From: Mycobacterium pinniadriaticum
Lineage (GTDB): Bacteria > Actinomycetota > Actinomycetes > Mycobacteriales > Mycobacteriaceae
Assembly: GCF_026242045.1 (NCBI RefSeq)
Contig: NZ_JAPJDO010000039.1
Location: 1 to 51,369, forward strand
Reading direction: 5' to 3'
Length of the DNA stretch: 51,369 nucleotides
Positions 18,157 through 24,321 of this stretch are shown here, piece after piece. Each line of letters opens with the position of its first letter. Positions within the stretch are counted from its first letter, which is position 1. The notes beneath the pieces were generated by a model. It searched no databases. It saw only the letters and a program-made list of their open reading frames with translations, and was not told the DNA's origin. Made by a program: the position numbers and the translations under genes.

Positions 18157-19398
18157 TTATGCGGTGTTGGTGAGTGGTTCGAGGGTGACTCGGTAGCCGA
18201 GGGATTCGAGTTGGTTGATTGCTCGGGATTTGGTTTGGGCGGGCTGGTGGGCGGTGTAGTAGGTGGCGCCGGGGTCGCGGTAGAAGTCGCGGTTGGTGAG
18301 CATGTTGTGGGCGGCGATGATCATGGCGTGTTCGAGGGCGACGATGGCGCGCATCGGGCCGCGTCGGGTCGTGATGCGTTTGTATTTCGCCGAGAAGTAG
18401 GTGTTCTTGGATCGGGCGGCCGACAGCGCGGCGATGCCGAGGACGCCCTTGAGGTAGCGATTGCCAGGCCGGGTCTTGGTCGACTTCACTCGGCCGGCGG
18501 ACTCGTTGGAACCGGGCGAGACTCCGGCCCAGGATGCCAGGTGCCCGGCGGTGGGGAACACGCTCATGTCGCCGCCGGTTTCGGCGAGGAACACTTCAGC
18601 CACGATTCGGGAGAATCCCGGGATACTGATCAGCAGGTCCCGGGCTGGGCGAAAAGGTTCCATCGCCTCCTCGATGCGCTCGTCAAGTCGGCCGATGTCG
18701 GCGGTGTGGGCGTCGATGCGGTCCAGGAACAGTCGCGCCATGAACGCGTGGTGGTCATTGAATCGCCCGGTCAGCGCTTCGGTCAGGGCGCTGATCTTCG
18801 ACCGCATCCGGCGTCGGGCCAAATCGGCGAGTACGGCGGGGTCGCGTTGCCCGGCGATCAGCGCCTCCAACATGGCGCGCCCGGAGACACCGGTGATATC
18901 GGAGGCGACCGAGGACAACTTGATCCCGGCGTCTTCGAGGAGTTTCTCCAGGCGCTGCACTTCCCGGGTGCGTTCGCGGGTGATCACGGTGCGGGTACGG
19001 GTCAGATCGCGTAACGCCCGGATCGGAGCCGGAGGTACGAACGAGGCCTTCACCAGTCCGTGTGCGCCCAGGTCGGCCAGCCACGCCGCATCGGAAACGT
19101 CGGTCTTGCGGCCGGGCAGGTTACGCACCGAGGCGGCGTTGACCAGCACCACGTCGAGTTCGTCGTCGAGCAGGTAGTAGAACGGTTTCCAGTAGTCGCT
19201 GGTGGACTCGATCACCACACAGCTCACCTTCGCCGCGATCAGGTGCTCGCGCAGCGCCAGGATCTGTCCGGTGGTGGCACCCCAGGTGCTCACCGTGGCC
19301 GAAGTCGCACGCCGGCCCTGACCCTGGATCCGGATACAGACTTTGGCGTCCTTCTTCGAACAATCGATTCCCGCGCACCGCGGGTGCACCACATCCAT
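18157..19398 (-). CDS. IS110-family DEDD transposase/recombinase
   Basis: A 413-residue recombinase. The N-terminal RuvC-like DEDD domain shows GIDCSKKDAKV (first Asp), VVIESTSDYWKPF (Glu) and GRKTDVSDAAWLA (Asp-x-x-Asp). The C-terminal Transposase_20 domain carries LISIPGFSRIVAEVFLAE and GVSPGSNESAGR, where the catalytic serine lies. IS110 enzymes use a bridge RNA to recombine a circular donor into a target site. ATG 19398 has AGGTGATC upstream at good spacing; a GTG directly before it is the alternative. The frame is complete with no visible damage, so the element may be active. Confidence 0.92.
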   Translation of the reverse strand: MDVVHPRCAGIDCSKKDAKVCIRIQGQGRRATSATVSTWGATTGQILALREHLIAAKVSCVVIESTSDYWKPFYYLLDDELDVVLVNAASVRNLPGRKTDVSDAAWLADLGAHGLVKASFVPPAPIRALRDLTRTRTVITRERTREVQRLEKLLEDAGIKLSSVASDITGVSGRAMLEALIAGQRDPAVLADLARRRMRSKISALTEALTGRFNDHHAFMARLFLDRIDAHTADIGRLDERIEEAMEPFRPARDLLISIPGFSRIVAEVFLAETGGDMSVFPTAGHLASWAGVSPGSNESAGRVKSTKTRPGNRYLKGVLGIAALSAARSKNTYFSAKYKRITTRRGPMRAIVALEHAMIIAAHNMLTNRDFYRDPGATYYTAHQPAQTKSRAINQLESLGYRVTLEPLTNTA

Positions 19399-19521
19399 CA
19401 CCGATCACCTCATCTGATGTACCGTAATTCGTTGTTGTGGAAGGTGTTTCGGGGAGGGCGGGGTGAAACAGGACTCTGACACTCGTGCTCGAAGGCAACA
19501 TTCCACGGTTCCCGCGGACAA

Positions 19522-19631
19522 GGTTGTGCCCTCCGCCCCAAGCTAGCCTGCGGGCTCAGCGGCAACATAGACGGACCGGGGTCGACCGAAACACTCCTCC
19601 AGCATCACCCCGCGATTCGTGGGGCACAACC
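19522..19631 (-). ncRNA. Candidate IS110 bridge RNA core
   Basis: On the minus strand GGTTGTGCCC (19631-19622) can pair perfectly with GGGCACAACC (19531-19522), closing a domain of about 110 bases. Inside, CGGGGT pairs with ACCCCG around a loop of about 24 bases, and AGCC pairs with GGCT in a second small hairpin. The domain lies 120-230 bases upstream of the transposase start, where IS110-group elements encode the bridge RNA with target- and donor-binding loops. The pairing is seen directly; the function is inferred from the element family. Confidence 0.4.
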
Positions 19632-19702
19632 AGTGATCCGAGTCGAGCGCACAGCGAAATTTTCTATCCCCACGGAGGAGCGCAGCGCCCCTGGACAGCT
19701 AG

Positions 19703-21390
19703 CCTCGATTTTGCGTGGGAATTGATGGGGGCTGGGTCTGCCGCCGAATTGTTGTGTGGGGTATGAGTTTTCGTGTGGTGGCGTGGTGGGGTTGTCCCGT
19801 GTCGCCGGGTGGGGCGGGCTTTCCTGGGGCCGGTGGGGTCCTTCATGCTCGGTCGGTCAGATGGGCTGTCGGTCATCCGAAGGCGGTGCGGATGTGTTGC
19901 CAGGCGGTCGCGATCGCTGATGCCCAGCGCCAGGTGGCGTCGATACGTAGTCGTTGTTGGCGGGCGCTGCGGGTGATGCGGGCCGCGACGTGCAGGACTC
20001 GGTAGCGGAAGGTGGTGATCTCGGCGCGGGCCAGTGCCGGGTGGCCACGGAAGCCGATCAGGCGGGCCCAGGTGATCAGATCGGTGGCGGCGAGGATGAT
20101 TTCCAGCCAGGCGGCGTTGGCCCAGAAGCTGTGGCACGGCAGGTTACGCAGCCCGGTGGCTTTGAGTTCGCGGATCCGGTCTTCGACGCGGGCGTGCTGA
20201 CGGTGCCGCAGTTCCAGTCCGGCGACTTGGCCGGGCACGACACCGGGTTCAGTGTCGGTGATGAACGCGGTGACCCGCATGCCGTCGGCGTCGGTGAACC
20301 GTAGCTGCGCCCCGGGGTGGGGACGCTCTTTACGCAGGATCAGACGGGTCCCGGTCGGCCAGGAAGCCAGGTTGACCAAGGTGGTGGCCTCGGCGACCCA
20401 GGCGCCGTCGCGGATGCCGCCGTGGGTGTCGATCGCCGGGTACCAGCCAGCTGCGAGGTTGAGGGTGTCCACGGCGTCCTGCACCCGTAGATCGACGGGA
20501 TACCCGAAGGAGAACCCGACTCCGGCGGTGCGGCAGGCGTCGGCGAATCTGTGGGTGGCCCCGGCGGTGTCGCAGCGCACCAATACCCGAGGCGCATCAG
20601 GATCCAGCGGGTCCGGCCGCCACGCCGCCGGGAGGGCGGCCAACGCCTGAGCTAGGACGATGACGTGATCTGAGGCGGTGTTGGAGCCGGCGTTGCCGGT
20701 GCGCAGCAGCCCGGCCAGGGCTTCCCCGCCGGCGATCTCGGGGCGATCCAGGAACGCCAGCAGCGGGTGGTGACCATAGCTTTTCTTCCAGGTCGGTGTG
20801 GCGCCGGCTTTGTTGTCGGAGTGATCGATCACCAGGGTGGCGTCGATGTCGATGTGCAGCCAGCCCTCACCGGTGGGGGCGGCTCCGGCCGCCCACGCTG
20901 CGGCCCGCGCGCCGGCTCGTGCTGCCCGCACCCCGGGCAGGTGTGCGGCATCGATCCGCTCATCGACCAGCCGCCACATCGTGGTCGTCGACGCTGCGGG
21001 ACCGAACACATGCTCACGGTCCCCACACAACTGGCCGACCCCGTCGATGCAATCGGCCCCATCGGCGACCGCGGCCGCCAGATCGGCGAATACATCCCCG
21101 GGTGCGTGCACCCACGGGCCGCGGTAGGTGTCCCCCAACACGGCCGTGACCTGCGCCGATAACCCGGTCCGGTCGGCCAATTCGCGCAGCATGCCCATCC
21201 CGGCATGCGACACGACACCATGGCCGTCAGCGGACACTTTCACCCGCGATGCCACCGCGATATTCTTCACCTGCGAAGTGCCTTCCAGTTGGAACGATTG
21301 AACCGTCGAGAAGTCCAATTATTCCTTGCAGGACAGGCACTTTCGCTTATCTACACACCATCACCGGCAACATTCCACGAAAAATCCGGG
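19703..21390 (-). mobile_element. IS1380-family insertion sequence
   Basis: One full transposase gene is flanked by imperfect inverted repeats. The left end reads CCTCGATTTTGCGTGG from 19703, and the right end, read inward, is CCCGGATTTTTCGTGG from 21390. CTAG occurs just outside the left end (19699-19702) and within a base of the right end (21392-21395), consistent with a 4-bp target duplication. The right boundary is uncertain by one base. Confidence 0.7.
19873..21318 (-). CDS. IS1380-family DDE transposase
   Basis: A 481-residue transposase of the IS1380 family (DDE_Tnp_1_4). Conserved blocks are GWLHIDIDATLVIDHSDNK with the first Asp, RVLVRCDTAGATHRF with the second, and RHQHARVEDRIRELKATG with the Glu near the C-terminus, followed by NLPCHSFWANAAWLEI. 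The frame is intact. The start used is TTG 21318, just after the right end of the element; GTG 21270 is an alternative. The gene fills almost the whole element. Confidence 0.9.
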   Translation of the reverse strand: MDFSTVQSFQLEGTSQVKNIAVASRVKVSADGHGVVSHAGMGMLRELADRTGLSAQVTAVLGDTYRGPWVHAPGDVFADLAAAVADGADCIDGVGQLCGDREHVFGPAASTTTMWRLVDERIDAAHLPGVRAARAGARAAAWAAGAAPTGEGWLHIDIDATLVIDHSDNKAGATPTWKKSYGHHPLLAFLDRPEIAGGEALAGLLRTGNAGSNTASDHVIVLAQALAALPAAWRPDPLDPDAPRVLVRCDTAGATHRFADACRTAGVGFSFGYPVDLRVQDAVDTLNLAAGWYPAIDTHGGIRDGAWVAEATTLVNLASWPTGTRLILRKERPHPGAQLRFTDADGMRVTAFITDTEPGVVPGQVAGLELRHRQHARVEDRIRELKATGLRNLPCHSFWANAAWLEIILAATDLITWARLIGFRGHPALARAEITTFRYRVLHVAARITRSARQQRLRIDATWRWASAIATAWQHIRTAFG

Positions 21391-21447
21391 CCTAGGGCGT
21401 GTCTAACAAATGTTTCTTTCGCTGTGCCTGGGACTGAGGCTTGAGGT

Positions 21448-22254
21448 GTGTCGCGTTTTCCGATGCTCAGTGGGAGTTGATCGGCGGGGCTTTTGCCGGT
21501 GCGTACGGGCAAGAAGGGCAGGCCTTTTCGGGATGCCCGCCAGATGGTCGAGGGCATCATCTATCGCTACCGGTGTGGGATTGCCTGGCGTGATGTGCCC
21601 GAGGTGTTCGGGCCGTGGCAGACGATTTGGTGCTGGCATCGGCGGATGAGTGCTGATGGCACCTGGGATGCGGTACTGGCCCGGTTGCTCAGCGCTGCTG
21701 AGGCTGCCGAGGCCATCGATTGGGCCGTGGCGGTGGATTCCACGATCGCTCGGGCACACCAACACGCCACGAACGTCGCCCGCCACACGGGGGGCTGGGT
21801 CGAATTACAACAATCCCCGCGTCGAGCCGCCTGACCACGGTATTGGCCGTTCCCGGGGCGGGTTGACCAGCAAGATCCACCACCTCGTCGACGGCGCCGG
21901 GCGACCGCTGGTGGTGCTGGTCTCGCCCGGTCAAACCGACGACGCCCCACTGCTGGAGCATCTGCTGGCACATCTGCGGGTCGATCGCCCCGGCCGGGGT
22001 CGGCCACGCACCCGACCAGATCGTCTGCGTGGCGACAAGGCTTATTCCAGCCGCGCGATCCGTGCCGAGCTACGTCGCCGTGGGATCACCGTGGTGATTC
22101 CCAGCCCTCAGACCAGATCGCCCACCGCCTCAGGAGAGGAGATCGCGCGGCGGACGGCCGCCCGCCTTCGACGCCCAGGATTACCAAGGACGCTGCGTGA
22201 GGGCAGAGACGGTGGTTGGCGGTGACGTGCACGTTTGGGACCCACAGCGCAGTG
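21448..22254 (+). pseudogene. Decayed, 3'-truncated IS5-family transposase
   Basis: Recognisable IS5-family pieces lie in all three frames. Frame 1 from 21493 carries PVRTGKKGRPFRDARQMVEG, then VDSTIARAHQHA with the first DDE Asp. Another frame from about 21790 gives RGAGSNYNNPRVEP, then RGGLTSKIHHLVDG and LRGDKAYSS with the second Asp. The third frame gives GGRPPAFDAQDYQGRCV near 22150-22196. Homology stops at GRCV, before the catalytic Glu. One shift is at a GGGGGG run (21788-21793) and could be programmed. Further shifts near 21485, 22108 and 22145, plus the missing 3' end, indicate decay. An IS5-like left end (GGGCGTGTCTAACAAATG) starts at about 21395. Confidence 0.8.
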
Positions 22255-22437
22255 TGAGATTCGAACCGGCTAGCTCACAACCCAGGGGTCGCGAGGGCAA
22301 ATGCAGAATGCATTGTTGTCACGACGTTGTCACATGTCGGGTGACACAACGGGGGAGGGAGGGGGATGTCTATGGATGATAGTCGCAGGTCACATGCCAT
22401 TGCTGAGACAACAGGCAACACCTAGGGACGGAACCGT

Positions 22438-22493
22438 GCGGACTGTAAATCCGTCGGCGGAAGCCTACACAGGTTCGAATCCTGTACCTGCCA
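22438..22493 (+). tRNA. 3' fragment of tRNA-Tyr (GTA), probable attachment-site remnant
   Basis: The anticodon arm GCGGA-CTGTAAA-TCCGT (anticodon GTA), a class II variable arm GGC-GGAA-GCC, the T arm ACAGG-TTCGAAT-CCTGT and the 3' acceptor strand ACCTGCC-A are all intact. The 5' acceptor strand and the D arm are missing: the preceding bases do not form them, although a GCAGGT lies about 50 bases upstream at the wrong distance. It is therefore a 3' half gene, as left at one end of an element integrated in tRNA-Tyr. No complete copy is in the window. Confidence 0.75.
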
Positions 22494-22500
22494 CGCTGGT

Positions 22501-22524
22501 CAGGCCCGGTATGCACCGGGCCTG
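22501..22524. terminator. Perfect hairpin terminator after the tRNA-Tyr fragment
   Basis: The arms CAGGCCCGGT and ACCGGGCCTG form a 10-bp perfect stem with an ATGC loop. There is no U-tract, as is common in mycobacteria. It follows the tRNA fragment directly and also lies just past the stop of the minus-strand gene at 22540, so it can serve both strands. Confidence 0.7.
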
Positions 22525-22539
22525 CATTCGTTCCGAGGG

Positions 22540-23421
22540 CTAGCGATTTCGTCCGCTGCTGCCGACTGCTCGCTTCGCGTGCCCGCCGTTGGTCGACTTC
22601 TTCGATGATGAGTCGGCGGTCGACTTCTTCGACGATGGGTCGGCGGTCCCGGAGTCGGTCCGCTTCGCGGGGACGGCGGCGGCCGGTTGGATGCGACTAC
22701 GCGCGCTGGTCGAGGACTGGTGGCCGGGTCCTGCGACATTGCGGCCAGAGTGGCCGGTGGCGACTGGGGTCTCGCCGGTGTGCTCGGCATCCGTTGCCGC
22801 CTTCGTACCGGCCGCAGGTTGCTGAGTGGCGGCCGCAGGGGCCAGTGCGGACACCACTATCGACAGCCCTAATGCGACCAGCGCTGGGGGCACGACCGCG
22901 TAGACAAGCGCACCGATCGCCACTACGGCGATTTCGCCAAGGGGAGAAGGCAATTTCGGGAGCGAAGGATGTGGCACAAATGCCACGAGGCCCAGGGCCA
23001 GCGTGCTCAGCGGAATGGTGACCGGAAAACCGATGTACCAGATCGGGGCCAACAGCACTCCGGCTCCGGCGAGGATTAACCCAGCGACGGTAAATTTGCC
23101 AGGATCCGATGCCGGCGTCACGCTCGCGGTCGGGGTTCTCTCTGCCGCAAGGGAATTCGATCCGTCGGACTTCGAGGGCGCACCAGAGACCGAGACGGTC
23201 AGGGGGAACGCGGTGCTGGCGACAGTGTCTACCGCTGCCGCGGTGAGCGTGGCCTCTAACTGCGCTACCAGGCGGACATGCGGTCGCGCCGTGGTTTCGC
23301 TTGGCGGTGTGGCATTCAAACCTGCCGCCACCGTGGCGGCGGCGACGCCCGCGGCGCAAAGGCTTCGCAAACTTTTTTGGGACTTCACGATGAATGGTGC
23401 TGGACCGATTTTGGCGCTCAA
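22540..23421 (-). CDS. Exported alanine-rich protein of unknown function
   Basis: A 293-residue protein with an N-terminal signal-like segment (LRSLCAAGVAAATVAAGLNA). It has two or three hydrophobic spans in the middle (around GLILAGAGVLLAPIWYIGF and IAVVAIGALVYAVV) and a polar tail rich in Ser/Thr/Lys/Arg with duplicated SSKKST motifs. It resembles no family I can name. The TTG start has AAAGGAGG close upstream; an internal GTG at 23388 would give a more compact signal peptide but has no ribosome site. It is divergent from the RbpA gene. Confidence 0.65.
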   Translation of the reverse strand: MSAKIGPAPFIVKSQKSLRSLCAAGVAAATVAAGLNATPPSETTARPHVRLVAQLEATLTAAAVDTVASTAFPLTVSVSGAPSKSDGSNSLAAERTPTASVTPASDPGKFTVAGLILAGAGVLLAPIWYIGFPVTIPLSTLALGLVAFVPHPSLPKLPSPLGEIAVVAIGALVYAVVPPALVALGLSIVVSALAPAAATQQPAAGTKAATDAEHTGETPVATGHSGRNVAGPGHQSSTSARSRIQPAAAVPAKRTDSGTADPSSKKSTADSSSKKSTNGGHAKRAVGSSGRNR

Positions 23422-23612
23422 CGCGCCTCCTTTGCCAGAACGTCGTGATACCTCGATGTTGCGAGCAAAACTAGCAAAGGGTCGACTTGGTCAGGAGCGA
23501 ATGCTTGTTGTCCCTCCTCGTTGGGGTTCGGCGTTCAGGGCTCCTGTCTGTGGGCGCCCAGCGGAAACCATGCCCGCGACGGCCGCAGGTTTGCAGAACC
23601 GCCTGTGAACAC

Positions 23613-23682
23613 ATATCGCGGCCCTGATGGACTGGACGCGATATCGCTCGGGCGACGGCGCGGCGCCGCGTAGGGCTACATT
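23613..23682 (+). promoter_or_regulatory. Intergenic control region of the rbpA paralogue
   Basis: The 338-base gap 23422-23759 contains the inverted repeat ATATCGCG-N16-CGCGATAT (23613-23644), and a TACATT that could be a -10 at 23677-23682, about 80 bases before the start. A repeat of this size is expected by chance several times in 50 kb, so its role as operator rests only on position. I see nothing else in the gap. Confidence 0.3.
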
Positions 23683-23759
23683 GGTGTACGAAGGTGTCAC
23701 CTGTCTGGCGAGCATTGCCGGGGCGTACACGCCGCCCCGCTACCAAAGGAATGCCGCTG

Positions 23760-24101
23760 ATGGCTGATCGCGTAATGAGGGGCACTCGCCTCGGATCGAT
23801 AAGTTATGAGACCGACCGCAATGACAATCTGGCGGGGCGTCAGATCGCGCGGTATCGCACCGCGAACGGCGAAGAGTTCGACATTCCCTTGGCGGACGAC
23901 GCGGAGATCCCCGATACCTGGGACTGCCGCAATGGTTTCGAGGGCAGGCTCATCGAGGCTGGTGAGTTGGTCGAACCCAAGAAGAAGGTCAAGGTCCCGC
24001 GTACGCACTGGGACATGCTGCTAGAACGACGCTCGATCGAAGAGCTTGAAGTGCTGCTTCAGGAGCGCCTCGCGCTCATCAAGTCACAGCGAGGTCGATA
24101 G
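23760..24101 (+). CDS. rbpA: RNA polymerase-binding protein RbpA (probable paralogue)
   Basis: A 113-residue homologue of RbpA, which binds RNA polymerase and sigma A and stabilises the open complex. The N-terminal tail MADRVMRGTRLGSISYETDR, the core domain through DAEIPDTWDCRNGFEG, the basic linker KKKVKVPRTHW and the sigma-interaction helix LLERRSIEELE are all present. ATG 23760 matches the family start; the 22 in-frame residues upstream are discarded. Compared with recalled M. tuberculosis RbpA it has many substitutions (for example LADDAEIPDTWDC for FADDAEIPGTWLC), and the usual ppm1 neighbour is absent. It is therefore probably a second copy. Confidence 0.9.
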   Translation: MADRVMRGTRLGSISYETDRNDNLAGRQIARYRTANGEEFDIPLADDAEIPDTWDCRNGFEGRLIEAGELVEPKKKVKVPRTHWDMLLERRSIEELEVLLQERLALIKSQRGR

Positions 24102-24321
24102 CGCGGGCGACCCGCCCAACGTCATTGGTGCATCCGCTGACGAAGGCCAATCTGGCGCGCGATTCCGACACGTTCAACCTGACCCACTACCCCTGGTGGG
24201 GCAGGTTGACAATTGCGACACACCGGTGAAGCATGTGCCGTCTCGGTCCGCGTGATCAACCCAATGCCCCGCGCCGCCGGGCTACTGGTGCCTGAACTCC
24301 CGCTATTGCTGGGAATCGGCA

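Larger units (their letters stand above)
18111..19702 (-). mobile_element. IS110-family insertion sequence (boundaries approximate)
   Basis: The element contains one transposase gene on the minus strand and about 250-300 bases of non-coding DNA upstream of it, as in IS110-group elements. These have no terminal inverted repeats, so the ends cannot be fixed. I bracket the element between the mceF stop and the left repeat of the neighbouring IS1380 element. The non-coding part holds a structured inverted repeat (19522-19631). Confidence 0.55.

Noticed and set aside
18136..19014. Plus-strand open frame opposite the IS110 transposase
   Set aside because: It is antisense to an intact transposase with all catalytic motifs.
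19494..21379. Fourteen bases GGCAACATTCCACG shared by 19494-19507 and the IS1380 right end
   Set aside because: A few shared 14-mers are expected by chance in 51 kb and the flanks do not extend the match.
18120..22354. Similar strings GGGTGACCACAACGGG (about 18121) and GGGTGACACAACGGG (about 22340)
   Set aside because: They differ by an indel, lie in unrelated contexts and could be chance; not enough to call element ends or a duplicated att site.
22386..22493. A complete tRNA-Tyr using GCAGGT at 22386-22391 as 5' acceptor strand
   Set aside because: The distance to the anticodon arm is about 46 bases instead of about 18, and no D arm can be formed.
24102..24321. Short frame containing DSDTFNLTHYPWWGR near 24155-24220
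   Set aside because: It looks protein-like but has no start, family or continuation into the KR-DH gene.
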